A program made the translations under genes and the position numbers. A stretch of DNA of 64,000 nt, taken from assembly GCA_009617715.1 (NCBI GenBank), contig VTFK01000003.1, forward strand, positions 1,488,001-1,552,000, written 5' to 3'. The stretch comes from Plectrocnemia conspersa. Taxonomy: Eukaryota; Arthropoda; Insecta; Trichoptera; Polycentropodidae. Under the pieces are notes generated by a model. That model saw only the letters and a list, made by a program, of their open reading frames with translations, had not been told where the DNA came from and ran no database searches. Below, one piece after another: positions 46,140-57,004 of the stretch (positions within the stretch are counted from its first letter, which is position 1; each line of letters begins with the position of its first letter).

Positions 46140-47020
46140 GAGAGTGAACCCGGCCCTTGGAAAAACAATGATTCCGGGCCTCATTACAAAAATGAAATTT
46201 TGTATATTTTTTAATACCGTAATATAATTTCTTAATAAAATAATAATAGGTACGAGTTAATATAAAATTAATATATATTTTCAGAAATCATATTTTATGC
46301 AAAATATTTTTTTTTCTTCATTAAAAATTGTTATAAAATGGCATATTAAAAAAAAAAATTTTTATGTAGATTCGAGATTTTTTTTTCTAGATTTTCTTTT
46401 AGGAATAAGCACATGAAACTAAATGTATTATTTGTTTATTTTGCTTTATCATATATATTTATCAAATTACCGATAATACAATCAATAAAAACATTAAATT
46501 TATATAAATCCGCTGATGCTGTTGTTGATTTTTCGTAATTTTTTGCTTCTTCCTTAGGAATTTGATCTGAATTTTTATATCGAATACCTAAATTTACTGA
46601 TAGTAATTGACATTCGTTGAATATTTCCTCTCATGTCAAATATTTTTAAACGTTCAAAAAGCAATAAAGTCAACAATAGTTTGCAAACAAATTTAAACAC
46701 TAACAGAGCCGCGTCAAAAAACTACAATCTGTCCCTTTGAATAATAATGTTGATTGTGAAAGTTCTACCTAGAAAGTGGGTGATTTTGAAGGCAATGTTC
46801 CACTCCTTTTATTTATTGTATGTATAAAAAGAACTGAAGGAACTTATATCTAAATTACATCAGTATTTAGGTACATCTCTAACAACTGTTGTTTAGTTTG
46901 GATTCATTATTTGAGGTCGATTTTTACTTTTTTTTATAAATATATTCTTGCTATGATTTTTTTCATAATTAGACCCTTTAATGAGAACGGGCTCCGGGAA
47001 TTTGTTCCCCCCCTTCTTGA
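46140..47020 (+). mobile_element. hAT-like element (CAGGGCC ends), copy B
   Basis: Left end CAGGGCCGCCGAGAG, then AACAATGATTCCGGGCCTCA. Aligned with copy A (17667-18934), it lacks the foldback insertion and runs directly from the AATATATTTTCAG region to TCTAGATTTTCTTTTAGG. It then follows copy A to GGGAATTTGTTCCCCCCC, where the right end is lost. No coding capacity. Confidence 0.6.
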
Positions 47021-47089
47021 TTATACGAACAATAAATATACTATTAAACATTTTTTAAAATACAGATATAGTGCACACCTAAAATAGAC

Positions 47090-47300
47090 GAGCAATATTC
47101 AAGATCAATGTTATTAGCTCCTCATAGTTACATTGAGAAGCTGGATGGTTTGTGCAAAATAAGGGTTCTTAAGCGCTGACGTCCTGGCCACAATTGGTTA
47201 GAATAAGGGACGCGATCGCGACTCTCTAGGACACTCAATCTAAATTGATGGGTTTTTGACACTACCCCTTGGTGATATTAAAAAGAGTTTCATTGAGTAG
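47090..47300 (-). mobile_element. LINE 3' end fragment (L3H), copy 3, minus strand
   Basis: The reverse complement contains GTCGCGATCGCGTCCCTTAT and CCAGGACGTCAGCGC, then a block matching the GAGGAGCT region of copy 1. The terminal hairpin was not found, so only the inner part is present. Confidence 0.5.
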
Positions 47301-47954
47301 ACGCTATGGCAATAATGCAATGAATTGTATCACACCTGGCAAAAAGGCACTAGGATACAAATACACATTCAACTCTTAAAGAATTTTATATATAAACATA
47401 TTTTTTCTGGTTTATATTTAGTATAAAAGTTATTACGGTTATTAAAATAGGTCATTCTTTTAATAAATTACCTGTATGGCTTTAGTCTTACTGCTTAAAA
47501 GGTACGATCAAAATAAATTCTTTAATTAAAAAAGCAATTTAAGCAACCCCTTATAGAAAACAGCTACATTGTTTCTATAATTGACATTTATTTTAGATTG
47601 ACCAAATAATTATTATTATACCATAATAAATTTAGTCACGCTAAATTTAGATATTCAAACTTTTTTTAAGGATTCTTGTTTATTTTTTACATAATTAAAT
47701 AAACAAGTGTATTAGCTATTGTTTAATTTATGATTATCTTCTTTCTAGTTATGTTTTAAATAGTTTTGAGCGATAGCTATCTTTCAGTAAAACTGAACCT
47801 GGCTTAGTTATTTTAATAAATTACTATAAGGCTTCAGCTGTAGTATGTACTTAAAATAAGTTTTTTAATTAATTTCGTTTCGTTTGACAAAATAAGTATT
47901 TTCACACCATAGTGATCTGAATTATAATATATTTATTATTTATTTATAATATAT

Positions 47955-49945
47955 GTAGAAATATGGCAGTCAAAGTATTAAGAATGGCTAAAAAGAAATG
48001 GTATGAAAAATTGATAGATGAAATACAAAATGATCCAAATAAGATGTGGAAATCAATAAAACAATTAATTAATCCAACTCAGATAAACGACATAATAAAA
48101 ATGAAAATTAATGAAAATATATATCAAGATCCTTATATAATAGCATAAAAAATGAATACATATTACATTGAGAGCATAGAAGAAATTGTGAATTCAATAC
48201 CAAGGATTAGTAATTTAGTACAATATAATAATAAAGCAATAATTGTAAAATTTAGTAAATTTAAATCAGTATCATTAGATGAAATTCATAACATAATATG
48301 TAAATTTAAAAAAAGGAACTAGTACTGAAGAACTAGATATAAATATAATTAAAGAAACATGGGAAATAATAGGAATTAAATTAAATTATTTAATAAATAA
48401 AGCACTCTCCTTAGGAGAAATGCCTGAAAATTTAAAGATTGCTACTATTGTACCTATACCTAAAATAAAAAATAGTAAAAAAGTTGAAGAAATGAGACCA
48501 ATCAACATGCTACCGTGTATAGAAAAAATAATAGAAGAAGTAGTAATCAAACAATTAAAGGAATTTATTACTTCTCAAAACATAATATGTGAACAACAAT
48601 CGGGATACAGAGAAAAGCATTCGACTGAAACTGCATTACAAGTAGTGATAAATGATTGGCTGTTGGCTAAGGATACAAACAAAATCATTGGAGCAGTTTT
48701 CTTGGATTTCAACAGAGCCTTCGAAACAATAGACAGAAAAATAATGTTAAAGAAATTGGAGAGTATAGGTATAAGTGATATAGTTTTAAGATGGTTTAAT
48801 AATTACTTATATAAAAGAAAACAAAAAAGTTAAAATAAATAATGTATATTCTGAAGAGAAATTAGTGTCTTATGGAGTACCACAAGGGTCTAAATTGGGA
48901 CCATTGTTATTTGTTTTGTATATTAATGATATAGTTAATAACGTGAAAAAATGTAAAAAATTCATCTATTTGCGGATGACACATTAATGTATTGCATAGG
49001 TGATAACATTAAAAGAAATTATAAATAATTTAAATAATGAATTAAGTATATTAGAAATATGGTTAAAGAATAATGTACTTAAATTAAATGAGAATAAAAC
49101 TAAATGTATGTTTATTAATTATAAAAAATGTGTTAGATAATAGTACCAAAATAGTAATAAATAACTCTAGTATAGAAATAGTGGATAATATAAAATATTT
49201 AGGAGTAATTGTTGATATAAAATTAAATTTAAAAAAGAACATTGTAATTACATAAAAAAAAAAAAATAGTAGAAAAAATAGGTTTATTATCTAGATTAAG
49301 AAATATATTAAGTATAAATACAAAAAAAAAAATTTATAATAGTATAATATTGCCCCATTTTAATTATTGTGCAACACTATTAAATATGTTAAATAAATTA
49401 GATAAACAAATGTTGCAAAAATTACAAAATAGGGCAATGAGAGTAATTTTAAATAAAAATAGATTAACGAATTGTAAAAGTAAGATTGATAGATTAGAAT
49501 GGTTGAATGTTCAAGAAATATTGAGTATGAATGTTTTAGTATTTATATATAAGTTAGAAAATAATATATTACCAAAATATTTTAATAAGTATTTAATAAG
49601 AAATAAAGATGTACATAAATATAATACTAGAAATAGAGAAAATTTAAAGATAATTAAATATAAGAAAACGAGTACGGCTAGGGGAATTATGTACGGAGGT
49701 TTTGATTTATATAATAGTCTTCCAAGAGAAATCCGAAACAGCAAAAAATATAACGGGTTTCATAAATGGAATAAAAAAACACCTTCGTACATATAGAAAT
49801 AAATTATAATATTAAGACTTTATTATTGTATATTTTTTTTTTTTTCTTTCTGTTATGTATTTTTTATATATGTTTACTAAATTTGTTAGATGTAAAGATT
49901 AGCTATTAAGCTAAATAAATTAATAAAATAAATAATAAATAAATA
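47955..49945 (+). mobile_element. 5'-truncated LINE of the Jockey superfamily
   Basis: About 2 kb: the linker between endonuclease and RT, most of the RT, the C-terminal region, a short 3' UTR with a hairpin (TTAGCTATTAAGCTAA near 49901), and a tail of AATAAATAAATAA-type repeats at 49913-49945. The endonuclease domain is absent. 5' truncation and a short-repeat tail are normal outcomes of target-primed reverse transcription. It is inserted in the decayed array. Confidence 0.85.
47963..49796 (+). pseudogene. LINE ORF2: linker, reverse transcriptase and C-terminus, frameshifted
   Basis: Pieces in order: WYEKLIDEIQNDPNKMWKSI (linker); STEELDINIIKETWEIIGIK; LKIATIVPIPKIKNSKKVEE and MRPINMLPCIEKIIEEVV (RT start, from 48420); QQSGYREKHSTETAL; FLDFNRAFETID with the first catalytic Asp at 48705; then, after a frame change past 48833, YGVPQGSKLGPLLFVLYIND (48871); after another change, HLFADDTLMYC with the catalytic Asp pair at 48975-48980; and the last frame 49350-49796 with PHFNYCATLL, LQNRAMRVIL and a YNSLPREIRN tail. 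All catalytic residues survive, and most breaks look like one-base slips in A runs. That suggests a fairly young insertion or slippage in A-rich DNA. Confidence 0.88.
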
Positions 49946-50190
49946 AATATTAACTGTTCACTTAATAATATGTATTCAAAATATAATAGCTAATATTTTT
50001 ATAATTATCTGTGTTTTTAATGATGGTTATATTATAGTGGCTTAGTTATTTTAATTGAAAAATAATAAATTTTTAGTTTTACTACATAAAAATAAGTTAT
50101 TTAATTAAAATTACAATTGATTGTTTTTATACAAATATTACTATCCCATAATAAATTTAGATATTCAAATTTAATTAGACATACTTGTTA

Positions 50191-50349
50191 ATGCGTAACG
50201 TGAAATACATTCTCTTTCGCTCGCTCTCGTGTTAAGTGACGAGAATGAGTGCGTGCGTTACATGCGCTTAGCAAGCTCAGTTCTTCTCACTCACTCTCGT
50301 TACTTAACACGCGAGCGAGCGAAAGGGAATGTATCTCACATTACGCGCC
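50191..50349. mobile_element. MITE with ~60-bp terminal inverted repeats, TGTTA duplication
   Basis: The arms read GCGTAAYGTGARATACATTC, then YCTTTCGCTCGCTCKCGTG and TTAAGTRACGAGARTGAGTG, inverted on the right with about one mismatch in ten. TGTTA flanks both sides (50186-50190 and 50350-50354). The sister repeat unit at 47672-47705 (CTTGTTTATTTTTTACATAA) shows the same site without the insertion. Superfamily not assigned. Confidence 0.8.
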
Positions 50350-51110
50350 TGTTATTTACATAACAATATGAACAAGTATATTAGCTTTTATTACATTATT
50401 TTTTACGAGATAGCAACTGTGGATGATGGCTCAGGTTTAGATTTAGTACTGAACCATCGTCACTTGATACAAAGCAATTGTTGCTAATGAGTCGACAGGT
50501 AAGAGCTTACATATGACCTGAGGAAGTGGGCGGTAGCACCAACCCACGCGGCAAAAAATGGCTTCAGTTTTACTACTTAAAAATTGTAATCAAAATAAGT
50601 TATTCAATTAAAAACACAATTGAACTAAGCCCTTATTGAAAAACAGCTTCATTGTTTCGATAATTTATATGTATTTTCATTATACAGAACATGTATGGAA
50701 CACCAAGCCCTGCGGCAAAAACAGCTTCAGTTTTACTACTTAAAAAGTATAATCAAAATAAGTTATTCAATTAAAAACACAATTGAAGTAAAGCCTTACT
50801 GAAAAACAGCTACATTGTTTCGATAATTAACATTTATTTTCGTTATACCAAAAATATATTATTCTACCAAAATAATTATTTAATTATTTAAGTATTCTTA
50901 TTAACTTTTCTTATAACAAGGATATATTATTATATATATTATTTTATTTCCTATTTTTCTACTTTCCAATTAGCTCTGAAGTAGTTTCGTTGACTGGTTT
51001 AGTTATTTAAATAGAAGTAACTGTAATAAAAAAAAAATTAAATTAAATAAGCAATTAAAACTTTTTTGCCTTAGTTAAGCATTAATATACCATAATAAAT
51101 ATTTTTTGAT

Positions 51111-51445
51111 TAAAGTATTTTTTTAGTATTATATTTTTAATTTATAATTACTACGCCTAGCTCTTGAAATCCAAATAAATATTATATCTACCTTCAACTG
51201 AAATTTAATGTGTGCTTGATTTTTCAAACGAAGTTTAAAAAGCACTTTTGCAAATTCCTTAGGCTTTTTAAAATATATAAAAATAACTTTAATATTTTTT
51301 TTTGAAAATTAAATATATCAAGTTGTTTAGAATTTATTTTTTCATTACACGTTTTAAGATTTATAGTGATTCAAATTAACTGCATAGTGTTTTTTGTCGT
51401 AGTATAATAAATAAATAAATTAATACATCTAATACCTAAAAAAAA
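51111..51445. other. AT-rich spacer
   Basis: Nothing recognised. Confidence 0.4.
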
Positions 51446-51620
51446 CAGTGGTTTAATTAGTACTAGTAGCATCAGAGCATAGAATAAATAAGTAACTAAT
51501 GTTAATCAATATTAATGTAATAATATTATTTATTTTTTTAAAATCATAATGGCAAATTTAATTTTTTTTTTATAAAAAATTAAATTTGTACGAATACTTT
51601 TAAAAGGTTCACAACCACTG
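51446..51620. mobile_element. possible hAT MITE with CAGTGGTT ends
   Basis: Starts CAGTGGTTTAATTAG and ends GGTTCACAACCACTG. CAGTGGTTGTGAACC, the right end read inverted, is a well-formed hAT terminus. The left match is only 8 bp and no target duplication is visible, so the right end may belong to a longer, truncated element. Confidence 0.4.
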
Positions 51621-52080
51621 CCCTTTTTATAACTATGAATAAGTAAAGACAGGTTCATGCCTAATATGTATACTTCTTGGAAGGTTTTATTAGGGGTCTG
51701 AATTTTGACACTCGAGCTCGCCTTATTTATGCTTAAGTAATAAAAGACACTCAGATAAGAAACCTATCCGAAAGTGTTTGTGCCAGATGTTTGAAAATAT
51801 GCATACTTTCTCAGAAGATCGAAAGTATTTGAATGACTAACATTTTTTGCGATTTTCTATTACTCTAACCGGCCGGCGATTTTATCCTTGCTTTAGTGAT
51901 CTAAAAACGCGCCTGAAGAAATTACGCATTGGATTCGGCAGAATGCAAAACAATTTATGAATATTTTTTTTCAATAACCCAAAAATTAAGTGATATTATA
52001 AAATAATATAAAAAAACGTTTGAAATCAGAATGAGAATTATTTAATTATGTATATATATTTTTGTGTATTAAATAATACA
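51621..52080. other. spacer with a slightly GC-richer middle
   Basis: 51690-51930 has some CpG (ACTCGAGCTCGCC, CCGGCCGGCG). Not identified. Confidence 0.3.
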
Positions 52081-52084
52081 ATTA

Positions 52085-52155
52085 TTGTTTTCGAGCATCG
52101 TGACGCATTGGGGTAACCTGTTATGTTACGATGGTCTTAATTTAATATAAATAAA
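52085..52155 (+). mobile_element. LINE 3' hairpin and tail (L3H), copy 4
   Basis: Only the terminal module remains: GAGCATCGTGACGCATTGGG, GTAACCTGTTATGTTACGAT, GGTCTTAATTTAATATAAAT. The short length (~70 bp) fits extreme 5' truncation. Confidence 0.65.
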
Positions 52156-53178
52156 TATGAAACTTGGGAAATATATATTTTTTTTACTTGGGTTATAAAA
52201 TATATTATATTTTGTAAACTGGGGAATTATTATAATAATGTATGAAAATAAAGTTTATTTTTTATTTTAAATCAATTGTCAAAATTTGGGGATTAAAAAA
52301 TTATTGATTATTTTTCAAAACATTAGGTTTTAATCGGTATTTTAGTCTGTTTTATTTCATTACAATTTTTTTAAAATAAATACTTGAAATTAAACTATAA
52401 AAATATTTTAAGATTCATATATATATACTTTTTTGGTATCCCAAACATTGTGCACCGGGCCTTAACATCATATTTGCGTAAATTAAAAAAAATATAACAA
52501 AAAAAAATAAAAACAGAATTTTACAAAAATAAATATAAAATAAGGTATACCTGGCATAACGATTTTAATTTTAATTCAAAGCTTTAATTTAATATAAAAA
52601 AGTAACATATACGTTATTTAAACAACAAGAATATACTAATGGTAGTTCATATTGTCCTAACTAATACTTATTTCTACATATTTAAATCTCAAAATACATA
52701 AAAAAAAAACTTTCCAAACGATTGAATTTGATTTATAAAATATTTGTATATATGTGTACATTTACAGGTAAAAATTATGATATTTATATTTCAATACAGG
52801 ACTGTCAAATACCCAGTATTATACATAATATATTAAAAATGTAAAATTTAAAAAATAAAACAAAGGTTGAACTATTTATTTAAGAGATTCTAAGGCTAAG
52901 AGTTTTTTTTTAAATTCAGTTAATCATCAAAATTGTCTAATTTGCTTTAATTTGCAACAAATAGGTGTGATCGTAATTATTTATATGTAAGTACATATTC
53001 CGCACATAATAATTTCGTATTAAATGTAATTATTTTACTTCAATTTTGAGTACTAAATTGTAGATACAATATTCGTTCGATTTTAGAGAAATATTACATG
53101 CGAACTAATCAAAAAATTTCAAGACTGAAAACATCAATGAATAAAACGTTGAGGATTGATTATTATATTGTGTGATCC
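52156..53178. other. AT-rich gene-free stretch
   Basis: Nothing recognised. Confidence 0.4.
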
Positions 53179-53349
53179 GTGAGTGATTCAGATGTCGTTT
53201 ACAATATCAGTCAATCAGAAGAGAAAGAGAATGAGGACGGAAGTAAAGAAGAAGAAATTATTAATAGCATTAATCACAATACGGCACTCACTTCTTTTGA
53301 AACATTATCTGAGTACATCGACCAATGGGGATTCAAATATAACGATTAA
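53179..53349 (+). pseudogene. possible pogo/Tigger-type transposase C-terminal tail
   Basis: 57 open codons end at TAA (53347). The peptide has a Glu/Asp-rich stretch (SEEKENEDGSKEEE) followed by NHNTALTSFETLSEYIDQWG. This resembles the acidic region plus S-TEAL-ALET---Y-EQQ helix near the end of pogo-superfamily transposases. No upstream DDE block is recognisable. It is not the same as the Tigger at 19814. Confidence 0.45.
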
Positions 53350-53600
53350 ATAAAAGCTTTTAGGAAAATTTATATTTACATCCGAAAATCCCAAGAGATT
53401 TCTATAAACTAACCAGAAGCATATAGCATGTAAATAAATATTGAAATAATAGTCTGATTTTAAAATATTTAATCATATTTTAAAGCAAATTAATAGCAAA
53501 TACATAGTTTAGATTCCATTCGCATTAGTTTTTGAATTGACAGTATGTTATATATTTATTTTTATACTTCTTTTTTTTTTTTGTAATTCACCTAAATGTC
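53350..53600. other. AT-rich spacer
   Basis: Nothing recognised. Confidence 0.4.
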
Positions 53601-53815
53601 ACCGCGTGATTTTGCCCGGCCCGTAAACGATGGAACACCACTTTTTTACATAAAACATAATAATAAGTGCACATTCTGAAAATTTTTTTATGATTTTTTA
53701 TAATGCTATCAAAATATTTATTTTGTGCCGCTTATGTAATGACTTTTGTGCACAAAAATATTGACTGAGCCGCATGCGGCCCGCGGGCCTCGGATCGGAC
53801 ATGCCGCCCTAAATA
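53600..53815 (-). mobile_element. hAT (Charlie/Tip-like) fragment
   Basis: 53750-53795 in reverse reads GAGGCCCGCGGGCCGCATGC then GGCTCAGTCAATATTTTTGT, the classic subterminal hAT sequence. The same phrase occurs in direct orientation at 55211-55250 (GAGGCCCGCGAGCTGCATGC). Left part holds TTGCCCGGCCCGTAAACGAT. Confidence 0.5.
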
Positions 53816-54085
53816 GTGCTTTATTTTATTATTTTTTTTAGCTCACTTTCAAACGATATTTCATTAAAATATGCTGATGAAATACAAAATTTGGTTCTTG
53901 TCAATAGAACAACGATATGAAAACTAGCTCAAATGAAGGAAATTATGTAATAGTAAAAACTGCATGAACTCATTATACAAAATTATATATCGTAGTGCAT
54001 GCTATAACTAATGATTCTCTGATTTCTGTGCTAGAGACAGGCAAACATAAATACTTTCAGATGTATAGATATTGAAACAATATTG
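53816..54085. other. AT-rich spacer
   Basis: Nothing recognised. Confidence 0.4.
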
Positions 54086-54089
54086 ATCA

Positions 54090-54500
54090 CTAACGTGATT
54101 AACAACAATTCGAGGACACGAATGTTTCTGAAAGTGACAAGACATTTATCCGAGGCATCTCATTGTTTGGCACGTCATTAGCATGCGATCCAGCGCCGCC
54201 GTTGAAAAATCCCAAACTTTTCCGTCCGCATCGGGGTCACCTGTTTCGGAGCACTGGACAAGACGACGTATGCGGATAATGAGCAAATTGTGTGCGATCA
54301 CGTCCGTCTGCGTCCGGCGGCAGTGAATGGAGCTCGGGCGGAGGGGTAGAAGAGCGCGGGGTAGCCCGTTGCCTAGCGACGCAGATCAATACAGCCTCCG
54401 CGGAGCCCGGGCCGGGAGCGAGGGGGCGAATCCCCGACGAGGTGGCACACGCCCCCTTCTGATACTAGTTACGCCGCTCTCTCGGATGTAGTACCTACAC
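54090..54500. promoter_or_regulatory. GC-rich island with an RFX X-box
   Basis: A sharp CpG-rich block. GTTGCCTAGCGAC at 54368-54380 fits the RFX X-box with a 1-bp spacer. Also present: GGTCACCTGTTTCGG (CACCTG E-box), GATCACGTCCGTCTGCGTCC and CCGGGCCGGGAGCGAGGGGG. No long open frame. Enhancer or promoter role inferred. Confidence 0.5.
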
Positions 54501-54930
54501 ACTGTGTATGTATGGATGTACCCTCAGCGCGATACACCTTTTTAATTATATAACCATAATGTATAATGGATCTGCATGGATATGGACCCAGTCTGATTGA
54601 TTATATTATACTGTATAGATTGTATATAGCTATTTTATACAATGCTTGGCAATTTTCGTGGCTCTCCAGAGTCTTTAAGCGCCTGAACTAATATTTGCTA
54701 AACAATCTTAGACGCAGCACGTCCGGGTTTTTCTTTATTGGAACTCGTAACGAATACAGTATCGACTATGTAGATTATCGTCGGCCATCATATTCACTAC
54801 TGATTTATGAAGAATTCTCCTTGTCATGTGATGATATTAAATAAAAAACAATAACATAAGTTAAAATAAAAAAATCTTGTACCAACTCCTTTCAGAGATG
54901 TATTGAATCATATTGGCTATTTATTTTTAC
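54501..54930. other. spacer
   Basis: Nothing recognised. Confidence 0.4.
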
Positions 54931-55250
54931 CTCAGAGGAATTGCATTAAAATAATTATCTTAATTTGCGTAGCCATGATAATAATGAGTAGGTTTAGCTT
55001 GAATTTTGATCCCCTCATTATTTGGCTGAGATAGCAGCACTTCTCGTTCTTTTGCCATATATCAGAGAACTTTAATATTCAGGATTTTGAACATTTTAAG
55101 TCTACTTGCTAATTTTTTATTTATTTAAATCCATGCCTGCACTTCGTATGGAAGAATTGGCGAAAATATAACAACGATCCATACGCATTCTTGGTTGAAG
55201 GCTTAGATTTCGAGGCCCGCGAGCTGCATGCGGTCCAGTCAATGTTTTTC
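54930..55250 (-). pseudogene. LINE RT-like relic, second copy, followed by a hAT end
   Basis: Homologous to 34600-34930: shared CTTAATTTGC-TAGCCATGA, TTTTGATCC-CTCAT, AGCA-TTCTCGTT, GCGAAAATATAA, GAAGGCTTAG. On the minus strand it gives NAYGSLLYFRQFF. The last 40 bp (55211-55250) are a hAT subterminal fragment in direct orientation. Confidence 0.4.
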
Positions 55251-55487
55251 CGAGTCATTACTAAGGATTGCAGTATTGAAGCAAAAATTAACACTTGGCT
55301 CTACCGGTATTATAAACTTAAAATACCGGTAGTGCTGAAGTTTTTTTTTTTTTTTTGAAACCCGTACATCTTATTTGTTGATATTGATGCTTACTGTAGG
55401 GCATTAAAATCATAAGTTTTATCGAAGTAGGATATCAAAGTAGAATAATATTATTTCTGTTAGTGCCAAGAGGGCATAGTCCACCCT

Positions 55488-56742
55488 GGTACGCGACAAT
55501 TGGGCGATGGACAAATGGGCGATTCCGGTCAATTGGGCGATGGTTATTTGGGCGACAGAAATTAAAAAAAACTTGCACGCTTTGCTTTATTGTGAATAAT
55601 AATAAAATATACATTAAAACGAAAATGTATATTAAATGAAAAACAATTTTATTTTCAAATTATTAACTCATATTACAATTATATGCAATACCACGTAAAT
55701 ATTCTATGATATTTTTTCTATTGTACCTCAAAACTTTTATAAAAATTCTTTGGTCTGTTCTTTTCATAAAGATATCCATTCCAAAAATATTTTTCCTTGT
55801 CTTTTTGACTTAATATGCCTGAATTATCCATTTACGAAGAATATAAATTGTGGTAACTCAAATTAGTCGTTCTCAACAATGATCTATAAAAAACAATTAT
55901 CTATAAATAACACATAAAATATAACCCACATGTGAATAAAAATACACATACTTATTTTCTTGCTGTACTGAATTTTTTACCAAAAACACAATGACACTGT
56001 GACAAAGTGTTTTAAAACCACGACAAAAATAATTTTCAAAGACGCAACGAAACCTTTTGCGAACGTTTTCAGTAAAAATTCAAAAGTATACTGAGCGCTA
56101 GTTATGGGTTTTTATATTTATGTATAACTACCCTATCTAATTTTAAATAGATAACTGTAAAATATGCGATTTTTGTGAATTCTCAAAGTTTATTCTCACA
56201 CTAATTTCCAAGGCGCAAAACATAAAAAAATTCGCGTTAAGGGCAAAATCCACGATAAACATTTATCAGCGCTAGTTCTAGGTTATTATATTTATATATA
56301 TAACCACCCTATCCAGTTTAAAATAGATAACGGTAAAATATGCGATTTTTGTGAATTCCAAAAGATTGTTCTCACAGTAATTTATGTCTCAAAACATAAA
56401 AAAATCGCGTAAAGGGCAAAATCCACGATAAACACTTATCAGCGCTAGTTCTGTGTTATTATATTTATATTTAACTATCCTATCTAATTTAAAATAGATA
56501 ACTGTAAAATATGCGATTTTTGGAAATTCCAAAAGTTTGTTCTCACAGTAGTTTCCAAGGCTCAAAACATAAAAAAAATTCGCGTAAGGGCCCACTAAGA
56601 ACATTTATCAGGTAGGTATTTATAATAAAATTACCGACTTAAGCCGTGTGCTTTAAGTTTTTTATGATATCGGGTAACTCTCTTAAAATCTTGAATAAAA
56701 AAAAACAAACTATTTAAGTGATATTTTATGATTAAAGTGTCC
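55488..56742. mobile_element. unidentified 1255-bp insertion with 10-bp flanking repeat
   Basis: AGTCCACCCT occurs immediately before (55478-55487) and after (56743-56752), and the host hAT-like sequence continues across it, compared with copy A. The left end is GGTACGCGACAATTGGGCGA, with CAATTGGGCGATGG twice (55497 and 55530) and ATGGGCGA / TTTGGGCGA variants. The right end is A/T-rich (ATTAAAGTGTCCC). Inside is the three-copy 173-bp array. No coding frame, no clear terminal inverted repeats. Class unknown. Confidence 0.65.
56095..56611. repeat. three-copy tandem array, ~173-bp unit
   Basis: GCGCTAGTT starts at 56095, 56269 and 56442, giving periods of 174 and 173 bp; the third copy ends at about 56611. 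Each unit reads through TATATTTAT, ACC(C/T)TATC, AAATAGATAAC-GTAAAATA, TGCGATTTTTG, TTCTCACA-TAATTT and CATAAAAAAATCGCG to AAACATTTATCAG. Units are similar with few indels, so the array is much younger than the satellite at 1-840. Confidence 0.88.
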
Positions 56743-56837
56743 CAGTCCACCCTACCTATGCATAAACCCTACCGACCGATTTAAATTTGCAAAATTTAAT
56801 TTAACGTGTATTATTATGTCAATACCGGTATTACTGG

Positions 56838-56976
56838 CAGTGGCGTAGCGAAGGGGGGGTCCGTGGGGTCTGAGCCCCCCCTAAGCGGAGCCCAGCCAGT
56901 GATTTTATGTTAATTAAATATAAATTACAAAAATTATTTTGCCTTTTTTCTTGACAAAAACCCCCCTACGCCACTG
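56838..56976. mobile_element. hAT-type MITE with CAGTGGCGTAG ends, 139 bp
   Basis: Left end CAGTGGCGTAGCGAAGGGGG, right end CCCCCCTACGCCACTG. Flanks ATTACTGG (56830-56837) and ATTACCGG (56977-56984) match at 7 of 8 bases and reconstruct the host ACCGGTATTACCGGTATT. Same end family as 33233-33497 but with a different interior. Confidence 0.85.
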
Positions 56977-57004
56977 ATTACCGGTATTAACATAGTAATT
57001 ATTA

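Larger units (their letters stand above)
47480..51110. repeat. decayed tandem repeat array, interrupted twice
   Basis: Copies of one A/T-rich unit occur on both sides of the LINE. GCTTCAGTTTTACTACTTAA recurs at 50561 and 50724 (163 bp apart), with variants at 47483 and 50075. It is followed each time by AATCAAAATAAGTTATTCAA, then AAAACAGCT-CATTGTTTCGA and CATTTATTTT-GTTATACC. AAATTTAGATATTCAAA occurs at 47644 and 50154. The array is disrupted by the LINE at about 47955-49945 and the inverted-repeat element at 50191-50349. Confidence 0.6.
55262..57000 (+). mobile_element. small hAT-like element, copy B, with two nested insertions
   Basis: Left end TAAGGATTGCAGTATTG, like copy A at 6737. The right end near 56985-57000 mirrors it (ACCGGTATTACCGGTATT is interrupted by the inner MITE). 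Removing the insertions at 55488-56742 and 56838-56976 leaves an element of about 345 bp, which aligns with the left part of copy A. The ACCGGTA-rich inverted ends are clear; the target duplication is not resolved. Confidence 0.65.
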
